A stretch of 64,000 nucleotides of DNA from Pyronema omphalodes. Its lineage: Eukaryota > Ascomycota > Pezizomycetes > Pezizales > Pyronemataceae. The stretch covers positions 248,001-312,000 of the forward strand of contig JAJJXM010000030.1 in assembly GCA_024516155.1 (NCBI GenBank), in the 5' to 3' direction. The position numbers were made by a program, and so were the translations under genes. Position 1 is the stretch's first letter; each line of letters opens with the position of its first letter. Below, piece by piece: positions 11,035 through 25,080 of the stretch. The notes under the pieces are model-generated. The model was not told where the DNA came from and did not search any database. It was given only the letters and a program-made list of their open reading frames with translations.

Positions 11035-14000
11035 TGTGTTTGTTGGATATCGGGTATTCGTTATTAGACTTGCGAGCGGAGGGATTGCGATATCGTGGTG
11101 TCGTGTGAAGCTTCACATACAGCACGCTTCGGACATAACTGTCGCGACTTACGAGCTTATGGCATACAAAACTGTGGGGTGAGCTACGACTGCTTGGTAG
11201 GCGAGGTAACGGCGCGGGCCGAGGCTCGATAGCTGCAGCTGCAGGTATCTGTATAATCCTCGTGCTTGTACCTGCAAGGCTGAAATTCACGTCGGGTCGG
11301 GATGCGATGCTATAAGGCTGATATCATGTGAGCATGTGAGCATGTGATATGAAGAGTTGATGTGAGTATGTACAAGCAAATAGCCGACGATAAAGTCGAC
11401 AAAGGTTTTTTTTCGGATTCCGGAAAAGAAAAATAAAGTTTGCCACCAGTCGGTAAGCGTATGGCCGAAATGCGAATACCCGGATCATCATGTATGTAAT
11501 CTGCCTAAGGATAAGGTCCCCCGGCCGGTGTTGGCTCCCGATTTTTTTTGAAATGTGTGAACCCCGAGTGGAACTAACCAACTGTGTAGGACGAGGACTA
11601 AGGATGTCAAGTCCCGGTCTTGGGATGAGCACCCCCAAAGTTTGATATGTAGATACGTACCCCCTCCCCCCCCTCTTCTTCGAAATTCGACTGTAGAGCC
11701 AGGATCTTTGACCGGTTCTCCACGAGAGGGTCTGAGATTTTAGACGGGATTGAAATAGCATATTAAAATTTGGAGCCCCCCTCCCCCTCTGTACTTTTTC
11801 TCATGGGACTTAATAAATATTGCTGGATTCCGTGTGGTGCCTTGATTTCCTTTTCTTTTTTCAGAATTGTGAATTGGTAAGCTCTGGATTAGGGTGGTTG
11901 TGGGAATTTGCGTTCCAGAGTTATCATAAGGCCAAACTGCCAGTTCCCGTCCCAGGATGGGGAGCCGTGGGAGCCCGGGGGACCTTAGGAGCCGTGGGAG
12001 CACGGGAACACGGGAATATCCCGACTGTGTTGGATATCACAAGTATCGCAGGTATGACAAGTGTAACCTTTCCAAGCAAAGTTTAATGCAGACATATGAC
12101 TACAGTACGTACAAGCGACTTACCAAAGGATTTCAAAGGCCGTCTAAGGTTCTATGTATATGTACCTTAAACATACATACATACCCCATACACCGGGGTT
12201 CAGCCCTGTCATAATTCCGGTAATGCCAAAAAAAAGGTTGACAATAAACGTTCGCCACCACAAATACGTCCAATCCATGATATTGTCTACCGAGGGCTCT
12301 AAGAAACCCCTCCCTTCCGCCTTCCTAGAGCAATAAAATAGTGACTAGACAGTATCCCCACCTAGCTTTTTCCAACTTTACCTATGTATGTAGTTTCATC
12401 CAGCATTATCCAGCGTTGTCCGGCGTTGTCCGACCCTGTCCGACCTTGTCCGGCGGGCTTATAAGCCCCCGAAGTGGCATACAGCCCTCCGCCCTCCCAG
12501 AAGCCACAGCGACATCCGACACTCTGGTTCCGCTGGCAAGTTAGCTTGACAAAAAACCATCGCGAAGCATCTTCAGGAATTTTTGGGCTTGAAATGGCGT
12601 GAAAAGGCGTAGAAGTGGCGTTGTGAAAGGCGTCTTTAGACGGCTTTGGTGGACTTGGCTATGTCTTAGATTCCTGGGATGCTCGGATTGCTGCATAGAG
12701 TGGGTTATGCATCCGGTGTCACTCGGTTTGGTGTTGTTGGCATTGGGAGCACTGAGGGTACTGAGAGCACGGTTGTAATTGGGATGGGATATGTGGTATC
12801 GGTAGAGATGGAGGAGGGGAATAATGAAAAAGGTTGATGGAAGATGGTGAGTTTAGGACATTCTGTTTGGGTTTAATGTAGGATATGAATTGTATAGTTT
12901 TAAAAAGGATGAAGTCAGTCAAGAAATACAGTCGCAATGGGCGGCAGAATCATGTGCTTGTTAGCTTTTTTTAAAGATATTTCATACCCATTCTATCACT
13001 CGGTGTCTCGACCAACCAACCAACCAACCAACCAACTTTTTCCAAAGCGACAGAAATATATATATATCAGCCTCGATCAACTGCGTACGGTATTAATACG
13101 GTAACTTAAGTACAAAGTCATAAAGTCATAAAGTCATAAAGTCACAAAATCACAAACCAACCACAAACCACAACTACGGCCACTTTCCCTCCGACCTATA
13201 TCAGCAGACCCCCCCACCGTACAGCCAGTTTACCGGGTCAAATCGTAAACCAGGTAAAATTCACCGTTAGTTAGTACAGTTTTGGTGTCCCGGATACACA
13301 CACAGTTGGTTCAGTTTTGAGGGGTCCATAGAACCTTCAACCAGGTAACTGCAGTGCAGTGTGCACTAATTAAATGGACTCGATAAATACAAACCAGTTT
13401 AACTGCATCAGAAACCAGTACATGCAGGAATATATAATGTACTCATAATTCAACCTCGTTTGAACCCACCGATGCCCGTGCCAGACAGTATCTCAACCCT
13501 CCTTATTTCACCAGCTGCTGGTAACTAGGTTTACCAGCCTTGACAAAATGGCAGTGAACATGTTACATCAACTTACATGCTCTCAGTTCCCGCGATGACT
13601 ACCGAGTCTGAACCGCTGTTTTCCGATTCCCGAATGCAAGCAGACCATCGCACCAGACCGCCATTCATAATTCGTTGATGCAGGCAGATACTCTGGAGAC
13701 TGGAGGACATTGAGGGTCTCAAGAGCTTCAATCGTAGACGTCAGTTGTGATTTCTGGGGACCCGTTATATAAGTACAAAATTTTGTTATGTATGTACCAT
13801 GCACTGAATAATATTTATTGCCCCTCTTTCATAAACCAGTTCCTCTCACTGATCTGGACAAACTAGTTTTTGTAGTTTTTGAAACAGTTCACCTGCTGAT
13901 TTGCTAAGCCTGGTTTTCGTAGTTTAACTAGTTTAACCAGTTTATAATACTGACAGTACACTGAACTGGGTCGTCGTGTAGCTCTCATGTTCTAACAGTC

Positions 14001-15447
14001 CGTATAGTCCGTTTTGGTCGTCATTGGGAACTGGTTTACACGACTGGAAGGTTGGTGGATATATTTTATATAGGATACAGCTATTTCATATTCTATGAAA
14101 TATCAAATGCTGGAAAAGAAACCCATACCATACCATACCATACCATTTCCATACCATCTCCCCAATAATCAACCCTCCCACCAATAATCTACAATATCTT
14201 CCAAGCCAAACACAAAGCGCCATCCTGTCCGTGCGCACTGTTGAAGTCAACGTCCGGTGTATAATACTAATATGCCGAAAACAAATAGCTCCGGGCCGAA
14301 AACTCGGAAATATACCGATACCGGTGATATATATGCCGATAACCAATCAGAAACTGAGAAGCTGAGAAATTTTCGATTTGTTTTGCCCCGGGGCCTTGGG
14401 ACCCTATGGAAAATTGATGATTATGATTTGGTGGTTGTGAAGATGATGAAGATGAAGATAAAGAGGAAGGTTACTGGTTTGGATTTTGGAGTTACAGGTA
14501 AGAATTGGGTTACTTGCTGATGCATGTGGTATAAACTGTGAACGTTATATTTAGACGTGCGCTTATGTGTTGAAAGAACTTTGTTGTAACCCTAAGGTTA
14601 TACCCTAGATTTTGGTTAAGGATGTTGAGTGACTTGCTATGAGTTAAAACCCACCGGTGATAGAGAACCTTCATGACTCCCTTCTACCTTTGCATAACAT
14701 TTATGACTGGGAATACAATCACAGGTGTTTACTTCGAGGGTATTTGTTCATTTATTTGTTCAATTATACACTGATAGAAGCTTGTATACAAGGACTATGC
14801 GGGAGAAAAGAAGTCCAAACTCCGTTCTAGTAATTTGAACCTCTTATTTCGGCCCCCAAATCTTGCACATCCCATCAATAATTCATTCTGCCGTAAGCAA
14901 ACCACATCCACTCATCTATCCCTGCACTGCCCCATCTCTTCCTCTTCAGCCTTTCCATCTTCCTTTCTGCCACCTGCACTTCTCGTTCCCATTACCCAAA
15001 CCTTGTGCTCCAAGATGAACATATCCGCGATTTTACCTCCATCCTAGATTATACCACCAGCAGCAGACTGCAGTAATCTACCTTCTTCTTTTATCCTTAT
15101 CTGACATTGGTCCCTATACTATCATTCCCAGAATCTAGTTCCATAAACCCGCTTTTTTTTTTAACGTTTCCTTATTCCCTCTAGTCCATCTCTTGACGTC
15201 AACTCCCCAAAAAACGCCCAGAAATAAAAAAGAAGATCGCGGCATCACGAGTGACACATCATGTACCTACCTTCCATTGAAGCATACTGTATACATAATA
15301 GTAATGTGCACAAGGTCCACGCTCTAATCCCTTGGTTTAGTTATATCAGAGTTTTAAGGTTTCTAACATAGTCTCAGGTGGCATTGCTTATTCATATTTC
15401 TACATATAGCTTTAGGATATTTATCATCGATTATATAAAGTATGGTT

Positions 15448-15609
15448 GGTATTGCTGGTATTGCTGGTATTGCTGGTATTGCTGGTATTGCTGGTATTGC
15501 TGGTATTGCTGGTATTGCTGGTATTGCTGGTATTGCTGGTATTGCTGGTATTGCTGGTATTGCTGGTATTGCTGGTATTGCTGGTATTGCTGGTATTGCT
15601 GGTATTGCT
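15448..15609. repeat. 9-bp tandem repeat GGTATTGCT, 18 copies
   Basis: Eighteen essentially perfect 9-mers. All six frames stay open, giving artefactual repeat peptides. A TGAC tetranucleotide array follows at about 15646-15702. Confidence 0.97.
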
Positions 15610-18600
15610 GGTATGGATGTATTCCTTCCAAGCTGCGCCGCCAAGCTGACTGACTGACTGACTGACTGATTGACCGAATGATTGACTGACTGACTGACTG
15701 ATGAATAATTACACGCATGCCGCTTCTGAAGATTACACGTGGATTACATGTGGATTATCTGTGGGCGCCGTGAAATTATCGATATGGTTCATGCAGTACT
15801 ACGTCCGTAATACGACCATGGTAGCCTTCAACAAACGGCTGTAATAAATGATGGGATACGGGATATATGGCCGGCGAATATCCCATAAAGTGCGGTATGA
15901 TGACGGGTTGATTGAGTGATGAGGTGGTTGAATGATGAGGTGGTTGAGTGATGAGGTAACGGTGATGAAGTCAGGGAGTGAGGGAGTGAGGGTGTAGGTT
16001 ATGTCGCGGCCAAGCTCTAGATGCCGCGAATGGCTTAATCACAAGAGTCGCAAGAATCTCAGCCCATTCCAGAATGACGCGAGGAAAGAAGATAATTCTA
16101 TGTTTCTTGTGTTTCTAGTATCATGATTTCACAATAAATACGTACATTGGTATTCCAGTGGTAGCATGAAGCGATTCACTGGATGGCTCAAGAGTTGAAG
16201 GTCAAAATTCGGCGTGGTTTTTCACGATCGGGACGGTAAGAAGCTACCGTCATTTTCTACTTCTCATTGTGTTATCGGAATTATCCGCCTTAACTATTAA
16301 CAATTCCTATATTTTATCATCTTGGAAGCTTACAATCCCAGTATCGAGTGATATTTCATGTATACACATGAAGCCGCGATTTGTAGAGCGCGTAGACTAT
16401 GTATTCAGCCACTGTAGGAATCTAGTTCAATACCACCAAACTCGATGCAAGTTCCGATCTGGTACCTTAAACAGGGTATCCTCCGATAACAACAGCTCAT
16501 CTCAGCTCGATGACTTCCCTATCCCGTCCCACCCCATCGGGTATCCTCGAATTTCGAAACATCTACATCCAGGTTCTCATAAGAATATTCCGGAAACATT
16601 CTTCCGCCCCCCACACCCCCAAGCCGGAATAAGCCATGTCGACATTTTCAAGCCTTCTAAGCGCCTATCTACACCATGGTGGCAGGTATCTACACTCTAG
16701 AACCACCAAGCTCTAGTCTCTACATAGCTCAGGCGTAGAAACAAAACACGGCATCCGAAGCTTTCTTGCTTAGATCCCTGGGCAGCTTCCGGGGCTTTGC
16801 TTTGTCGAGCGTTAACGTTGTGTACATTTCGGCTCTGTTAGCCGCATACGCGGCGCGGCATTCCATTCCCGGTTTTTTCGACTTCGCCAGCTGGGAATTT
16901 CGGAAGCGAAATTGATGTTATATAGATGCAACTGCCAACGCGTTGGCGCGCGCGCGAGATATCGCTTGGGCTTTAAATTGTTATCAATGGAGTGACTCGG
17001 TTATATAGTATGAACTGTAAACACTGTAGAAACAACCTCCCTGAAAGTGATGCTACCGACATAGCATACTATCCGAGTTTCCCCGGAAAATCTGTAGGAT
17101 GAACTCAGCGCTCGTCGCTGAACACCACGGAAAAAAACGTCTGGGCTCCCCCCCCGGGTCCGGTGGTTTCGAAATCATACATACATAGTCCAAAACAATA
17201 GTTCATAAAATGGTTCGGTCATAGTCCGTCGAAGGGAGGTGTCCGTGCGGCCCCGCCATCGCCGACGAAATGTAAAGTCCTCCGTGCCTCATTTGCCCCA
17301 CCCCCTCGTTCACCTTGTTCTCATTGTTCCAGCGCCAATTTTACATCGAGAACCTAAGATGCCAATTTGTGAATTGCTCTATGTATGTATGAGTTCTACA
17401 ACGCCCAGCCTTGGTCACGTAGACTCGCGCGTTAGTGGGTGCCTCGCGGTTAAGCCCTTTCATCAGTGAACTTGGGGAATCTGGGAATCGCCGATGCGAT
17501 GAGCGATGAGCGATGAGTTGATCTGCAATGGTGAATGTGTGCAGCGTCTCATCGACATTCGATGTGTTCCATCGGTATGGTACCACGATTGAATATTCTG
17601 TGAACGAGTAATTAAATACACCCAACTACCGCTCCGACATCCATTGTCAACATATCATAACTTTACACCCCCAATTGATTCAACTCCACCTATAATAAAA
17701 GTCTCATTACAGTAAACAACATCCGATAATTTGCAGTTACCCACTGCATAAATCCCGAACGCGACCTCCGAGACATTCTCAATCATACTCTAATGCATAT
17801 GCACCATAAGTCACATTCAAATCACAGCCTATGTCCCTTTGCGCTCGGACGTTCAATTGATACGTGCCTGTATGCAAAGTTGTTGAGGTGTTTTTTTTTT
17901 TTGCCCACGGCATCAACAGTTTTCATCTTAGGATAAATTTTGATCTCTTCATTGACGTATCACCATATCTTTTCAAGGCGATCAAACCCATTCGAAACCA
18001 GGGGATGCCCTGCTTTGATATGTGTGTAGAAACACAACTACGCCGCGGGCCCGCCGACCTGGTTCGTTTACGGATTCCAAAAAGATACCGGCGCCGAAAT
18101 AGTCAGGAACGGTGCCGGCCCGAGAGTTCTAATTGCGGGTTAGTTGTGTGGTACGGGTTCTAGATTCGGTCTAGTCAGGGCAATGACACTTGATGACATG
18201 AGTTAGATGGTGTATGCTGGCACCAAGGTCCCTGGTATGTACGGGGCCGTAGAAACAACGAAGACGACAACGAACAACGCCCAGCTGAAGGCGCTGAAAG
18301 TCTAGCTTACGGCTGCAGCTTGGCCCAGGACTAGCTGAAGTCTGGCTGGCCGCTGAAGAGATCTAAGGTCCCTGCTCCAAGTACCTGGAGACTCAGATGG
18401 ATTTCTGTTGCGACAAAGCGTAGTTTTAACTTCTAAGACCACGAGGAAGATGGCGGTAGCCAACACATCGGTAAGAGGTCTATGTAAGTTCCTGTAGCTC
18501 GAATCAGGTTTCGGTCATAGCATTCCGATATATCAAAAACCAAGCGTACATGGTAGAGTATGTATGTGTATATAAGGTTTGAAGGCCTTTAAATAAATTC

Positions 18601-20347
18601 TTTAAATACTGGCGTATCTCTGCAGTCACTTGATCATGTTAGGTGCTCTTACTTATAGGGTAGCCGTTTTTCAGTCACTTTCAGCACAAAAAGAACGATA
18701 AAACTCAAATAATCGCGCCATAAAACGAATTTTATAATGTTGATCTTTTACTACAAATCTACAACCATGAAATTCTACTCATCGAATTCGAAAATCTTTC
18801 AATCAGTCAACGCCTTACAAAAATATTCAGGAATAGTACATGGACCATAAAATACACCTAAAAGGAATCTGCACAATATATCATCAAAATACACATCCAC
18901 ACCATGATATATGGAGGCAAAAAGATTTAACAGCAGAAATATATAATCATAAATTAGAATACATTACTACATTACTATATTACTACAACAATCAATTCAA
19001 GCAAAATCAATACAATTACATCCAAATTTCAAAGTACACATTGCCAGATTACACAGCAAAATCTCTAGTTCATAAGAAGCAACATTAAAACCTTACACTC
19101 CCAAGCAATTACAAATCAACTACAATTGGATCACTGATATGATTTTTCAAGATAACTCCAGCATCTATGAAGCTGGCAGCCAGAAGCTAGAACCCGGAAG
19201 CCTGGCTCCTGATGTTGTTCCTAGATTTCCTTCCCCAGTCTCCGGAGCTCGATCATTAATACAGAACAATATTATAATCAAAAAACATCCCAGCTTCAAT
19301 TCAATGTACAATTTCACTACTCTTCCTTTAAACCCTAGTATTTGTTTATTAAAACAAGAATAATCATTACCATCATTATCATCATCATCCTATCCATCCC
19401 TCTCCATCCTTCCCGTCTCTCCTCATCGCCCTCAAGCCCTATCGCCACCATCACTATCGTCATCTCTACCATAATCCAACACCACGCAACCCCCCGCAAC
19501 ATCACCCATCAACTCCCCTAACCAACCAACCCAAGCAGTAAGTGCAAAATGCAAGCAAGTGTAGACTAGACTCCTTACTTAACCACCTCCCTACGTACCC
19601 ATAAGCCACGCAGGCTACCCCCATAATATCGATGACTATAACCATAACCATATACGTATTCCCATACCATAAATAGTAAAATCTCCTAAGGAAAGGCTGG
19701 AAACAAGCACATGGCTTATATATTGAAAACTCGGCGCCATCTAGAGCTTATATTGTACGTCATGGTACATATATACATGCCGGCCCTTACTTCAGGGATC
19801 GGTCTTCCGGGAGATATTACTTAAGCTGTATATGCGTATGTGAAGATGTGAAGATGTATTGATGGTTGGTGGATGTTGTATTATCTTATCTTATGTCATC
19901 AGCTAAATCTACTTGCGTTTTTGGTTTTGGGGTTTTCGGGTTACGGAGTTCGGAGGAATTGCTTCTACATAGACTATAAGCTACGAACTGAGGTTGGAGA
20001 AGTATATATCCAAACACATAAGCTGACTGATTATATACACAATCACAATCTAGCTTTTAGATAACGTAACGAGCTGTGGGCAGGAATAATAGCGACGGAA
20101 TAATTTCAATTCAAGAATAAATTCCTGTGAAAGAGAAAGGATTTGAGAGCCGTGCGATAGATTGGTGTTTCTGGAAGGTTGCTGTCGTGGTATTAGTAGT
20201 TGTATTGGGATAGAAGTCGGGTGCATGCAGTGATACGGTAGAGTGCCGGAGTCTGGAATTATAATTGGATGTTGGTGGCCTATGCTTGGTACCTAGGCCT
20301 GGCGCTTTGTAGGTAAAGGCTTAAACCGTGATGAAAGAAACAAGACG

Positions 20348-20398
20348 CAAAAGACAAGAAACACAAAAGACAAGAAACACAAAAGACAAGAAACACAA
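20348..20398. repeat. 16-bp tandem repeat, about 3 copies
   Basis: AAAAGACAAGAAACAC unit repeated three times within an A-rich patch. Confidence 0.85.
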
Positions 20399-21682
20399 AC
20401 CGCAAACCACAAGTAGCACAACACAAAACACAAAACAAACCCATTGTACCTATATCTATATCCATATCCTACATACGGTGTGTTCACGTAACATCTCATT
20501 TTCTGGTATACACAGTATATACAGTACTGTAAATACAAGCCTTCAAACGCTACGTATACGTATACCTATACCTATACCCTATTTCCCGTCCCTATTCCTA
20601 TTCCTATCTCCTTCTTGTCTGTGTGATAATTCCATTCCCATGCACCTGTCCCTATCTCTATCCCTTTTCCATCCTTCTGGAAAGTTCTCCAAGCCATACG
20701 ATATTCAAATTCTTGACCGACGATCTATTTCTTATATCTGCATATATACCCTGCTGTTGTAAATACTCCGCCAAGAACCCCCTCCTGGGCTCTAAGAATA
20801 TAGAACAAATAAAGAATATTCGATGGTGCTTCACGATCCATGGAAAAAACTTGAAACCTCTAGCCCTCGCGCTGGTTATGAGCTAGTACACAGAGGAAAT
20901 GTCGGTTCTGGACGTTGGGATTATGGTGAGGCGAAGTTGATGAGATGGGATGGGATGGGGGGATTAAGGAGTGATCGGTTTGCAGATCGGTGGATAGGTG
21001 GATAGGTTGATCGGTTGATGGCGGTGAATGGGAAGGATGTGAAGGATGTACAGGATGTGAAGAATGGTGATGTGGAGATGAGTGCATTGTTGTTTCTAAC
21101 GGGAGAGGGAAAAGATAAAGATGGGATAAGATAAAAACATAGAAATAAAATAAATAAACTCCATACACCCTCACCAAGCCAAAAAAAAAAAAAAAAAAAA
21201 AAAAAAACGCATACCAATATCCTACAAACCACGATGAGAATGAAGAATGACGATTTAGCCCCTCTTCTACCCCTAGGGAATCCAAGAAAAACATCAGTAT
21301 CTAAAAGTTCTATGTATGATTATGTAGTGTATACATACTACCAGCTACTAGCCATTACTTTTTTGTTTCTTTATAATTATTCCATTCTTATCATTATCTA
21401 TCTATCTATCTATCTATCCACCAAAAAAAAAAAATCCAAAAAAAAAAATCCCACATACCACCAATACCATTCCCCAGCATGCAAACCCCTGTATTCCCAC
21501 CATCCCCCATGCAGTCCAATCCATCCCCCATCCTAATCCACCATCCCCCATCCATCCCCCATCCCATTCCAATCCAACTAGCAACCAGCGCTAAGCCCCA
21601 CTTTTAAAATACACCCTCATAACTCATGAAGATCCTCCGTTTATTTCAAATTTGCCATGTTAGGCACGAGTATATACACGTG

Positions 21683-21753
21683 GGGTATGGTAGGTATGGT
21701 AGGTATGGTAGGTATGGTAGGTATGGTATGGTATGGTAGGTATGGTATGGTAG
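21683..21753. repeat. GGTATGGTA-type tandem repeat
   Basis: Mixed 9- and 5-mer units (GGTATGGTA, GGTAT) in direct orientation. Confidence 0.9.
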
Positions 21754-21839
21754 CGACTGCGGGTTGGGTATGGCGGAGTTTGGAAGCAGAAATTTGATAT
21801 TTGAAAGCAGAAACCCAGAGCCCGAAGTGGGGGGTTACA

Positions 21840-21980
21840 AGGCGAGGCGAGGCAGGGCGGGGTGAAGCAACGCGAGACAAGGCGAAGCAACGCGAGGCAA
21901 CGCGAGACAAGGCGGGGCGTGGTGAAGCAACACAAGGCGAGGCGGGGCATCACAACGCGAGGCAACGCGAGACAAGGCGA
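21840..21980. repeat. Degenerate GCGAGRCAA minisatellite
   Basis: About 140 bp of interleaved GGCGAGGC, GAAGCAAC and GCGAGACAAG units, strongly purine-rich on the plus strand. The region is locally GC-rich compared with its surroundings. Confidence 0.85.
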
Positions 21981-22188
21981 AATAATTCGATAATTTCCAG
22001 CATATTTCATCATCATCATTTCCCCGTGTTTCCCCGTGTTTCGTAGTGTTTTATAACTCGGTAATGATGGATTATGGACTACGGATTAGCATACCCGTGG
22101 AGTGACGTGGTGATTTGTAGACTGTGTATAGCAAGGTTAATGTGGAGATGATAGCCATAACTACAATAGCTACGATAGCTATAAATTA

Positions 22189-22320
22189 GACAGCTATAAA
22201 GACAGCTATAAAGACAGCTATAACGACAGCTATAAAGACAGCTATAAAGACAGCTATAAAGACAGCTATAAAGACAGCTATAAAGACAGCTATAAAGACA
22301 GCTATAAAGACAGCTATAAA
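22189..22320. repeat. 12-bp tandem repeat GACAGCTATAAA, 11 copies
   Basis: Eleven copies with one substitution (TAACGACAGC). The unit contains AGCT and TATA palindromic cores. Confidence 0.96.
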
Positions 22321-22406
22321 GACACTTCAAAAGATATAAACAACCCCGTGATCACACTGTTCATATAATATCTATATGTTTATACAAGTAAAAGAAATTT
22401 GACTGT

Positions 22407-22425
22407 GGGGGGGGGGGGGGGGGGG
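22407..22425. repeat. Poly-G tract of 19
   Basis: Uninterrupted run of 19 G. Confidence 0.95.
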
Positions 22426-23099
22426 TTATATTAGGCCGTCCATAATTATTTGCTACGAAATTATGGCTCGCTAATCTCGGGATTCTTAGTGGCGGTGGGG
22501 TAGGTTTTGGGGGTGGGGTATAGGTATGTATGTAGGTAAGGTTAGTTGTATTGTAGGTTGTAGTTATAGGTTATAGGTTATAGGTTATAAGCAACAGGTT
22601 ATAAGTTCACTGTTCACTGTTCACTGTTCACATACCGTTACCTATGGAGTTCATTATATATAACATCTAGCCATGACAATATACTGTAACATAATCACTG
22701 ATAGAGTGGAATGGGTCTGAAGTATAGAGTGTGTAGCTGATAATTTCTGTTACGATTATTTTAAGTGAGTTGGAAATGGATAAATCTACAAATACCGCTG
22801 TTGTTTATATTTACCACTTACAAGATTGCAGATTTTTTTTTCTAAAAAAAGAAAACAAAAATAGAGAGAGGGAGGGAGTTTTCAACTGGTTTCTTTTCTT
22901 TCTTTTTTTTGTTTTTCGTAGCTGCATGCATGCCTTATCTAAGGTTTATTATATGCTGGACTATATATATAAAAATGAAAAATTGTTTTGTTGATAAGAT
23001 ACTTGATAATCGATTCTTGATAACTGAGAATTGATAAAAAAGATATCGGCCAGTGTTTTATGAATTGTGAATTATAACATCTTGAAGAAATACAATAAC

Positions 23100-23302
23100 C
23101 CCATAACCCATAACCCATAACCCATAACCCATAACCCATAACCCATAACCCATAACCCATAACCCATAACCCATAACCCATAACCCATAACCCATAACCC
23201 ATAACCCATAACCCATAACCCATAACCCATAACCCATAACCCATAACCCATAACCCATAACCCATAACCCATAACCCATAACCCATAACCCATAACCCAT
23301 AA
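23100..23302. repeat. CCCATAA heptamer array, about 29 copies
   Basis: About 29 perfect heptamers (TTATGGG on the other strand). The unit differs from the canonical fungal telomere unit TTAGGG by one inserted T. It is not at a visible chromosome end. Confidence 0.97.
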
Positions 23303-23823
23303 TCCGAAGCCGAAGCTCGAAAACTCCATAACTTCACAACTTCACAACTTCACAACTCCATGAGCTATGGCTGCATATGTGTATGGTTTATCCAAACCGC
23401 AGTAGAGAAGTAAGTAGTAAGTAGTAAGTACTTAGTAAGGGGAAGAGCTTTATAGATTATATCGTGGTTTGTTTTTGGTGTGGTTTGTTGATACATATAC
23501 AGATGGATATGGATAAATAAACAGATAAACAAACAGATATAGCGATATAGCAATCGATACCTACATAGCAATCGATACATACAACCTACAACCTACCTAC
23601 AAGAAAAAAAACAATCTCCCAATACCTCATAGCGACTCTAATCCAATTATCAATACCCAGAAATCGGATTCCAAAAAGCTTATATTCTGTAGGAATTGGT
23701 ATTGGCATTGTCTATACTTATGAAGTATCTATGTAGTCGATATATATGCTTAAAAGTATAACTACATTAGTCATATACCTACTATACATAAGGCGATATC
23801 ATCTCTTATCATCTCATGTGATA

Positions 23824-23875
23824 GGATGGGATGGGATGGGATGGGATGGGATGGGATGTGATAAGATGGGATGGG
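23824..23875. repeat. GGGAT pentamer array
   Basis: About ten GGGAT units with a short interruption (GTGATAAGAT). Confidence 0.92.
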
Positions 23876-24481
23876 ATTTGGTCCGGTGTATATATGTGTA
23901 TGTGTATGTATGTATATATGAATATGTATGTAAGTAACAATATCGCTTCGAAGTTGGGCTATCGATCATGATTATCGATGCAGATAAATTTCGCGATTTG
24001 CTCGCTTTCTGGGGGCTTTTGGATGTTAGCTGTATGTATGTATCATGGGGATTATGTAGGTTATGTAGGTTAAATACAGGCGACTGGCGACATACGACAG
24101 GCGATATAGATAACACCACAGCATACTATACCGCCCCGGCTGCATATGTACCATACTATACTATACATGTTAACCACAGTCATGATTCTGCGTTTAATGG
24201 TGCTCTGGATTATAGATAATAGCTACATACCGCCAAAGATACCATATCCCCAAAGATAAAGATAAAATCAATGCAGGAACATTTTTTTTTCTTTTTTTTT
24301 TTAGGTTCCTGTATCTCTACATCCCATCCCATCACCATCCACATCCGCACTCCATACCATCCCATCCACATACCATCATATCCCCATCCACATCCACATC
24401 CCATAAATCGCAAAGAAGCATTCCATTCCTTTCCTTTCATTTCCTTTGCTTTGCTTTCATTTTTAAGGCGGCGGCAGCGGC

Positions 24482-24504
24482 GGGGGGGGGGGGGGGGGGG
24501 GGGG
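24482..24504. repeat. Poly-G tract of 23
   Basis: Uninterrupted run of 23 G directly after a GGCGGC patch. Confidence 0.95.
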
Positions 24505-24537
24505 CATAGTATAGTCCATACATAATACATAATACAG

Positions 24538-25080
24538 TACAGTCGATACCAGGGTGCTGCAGGTATATTACAGTACAGTCGATACGTACAGTCGATACAT
24601 ACAGTCGATTTCATACAGTCGATACATACAGTCGATACATACAGTCGATACCAGGGTCCTGCAGGTATATTACAGTATGTTGAAGAGTGCCTGTCGAGTC
24701 GTGCTCTGTGCTGTGACTGCTTGTGGAGGTGGATGTTGCCTTAGCGTACATCCCCTCGTTATGTTTGTTCTGTGGATGGAATGTTTGCTCGTTATCGAAT
24801 ATCACTCAAAACATTCTCCATCTCCATCTTTCTGTCTCTCTTGTCTCCCCAAGTGTCAGACCATCCTTCGTCTGACCAGGAGCATTTTTTCACATACAGT
24901 CGATACAGTCGATATATAATACAGTCGATACATACAGTCGATGCCAGGGTCCTGCAGGTATATTACAGTACAGTCGATACATACAGTCGATACATACAGT
25001 CAATACATACAGTCGATACATACAGTCGATACATACAGTCGATACATACAGTCAATACATACAGTCGATACATAGCACAT
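24538..25080. repeat. ACAGTCGATACAT minisatellite with a higher-order module
   Basis: More than 20 copies of an ACAGTCGATACAT-like unit lie in two blocks (24538-24675 and 24895-25075). Three copies of a second module containing CTGCAGGTATATTACAG punctuate the array (near 24556, 24658 and 24950). About 200 bp of unique sequence separates the blocks. Confidence 0.9.

Noticed and set aside
15363..15718. Repeat peptides (AIP, GIA, QYQ, LVL)
   Set aside because: All are frames of the 9-bp GGTATTGCT array.
16269..16700. 143-codon plus-strand frame
   Set aside because: No domain or conserved motif and no splice partner; length is compatible with chance.
22939..23337. Open frames of repeated MGYGLWV peptide
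   Set aside because: They are produced by the CCCATAA heptamer, which is stop-free in this orientation.
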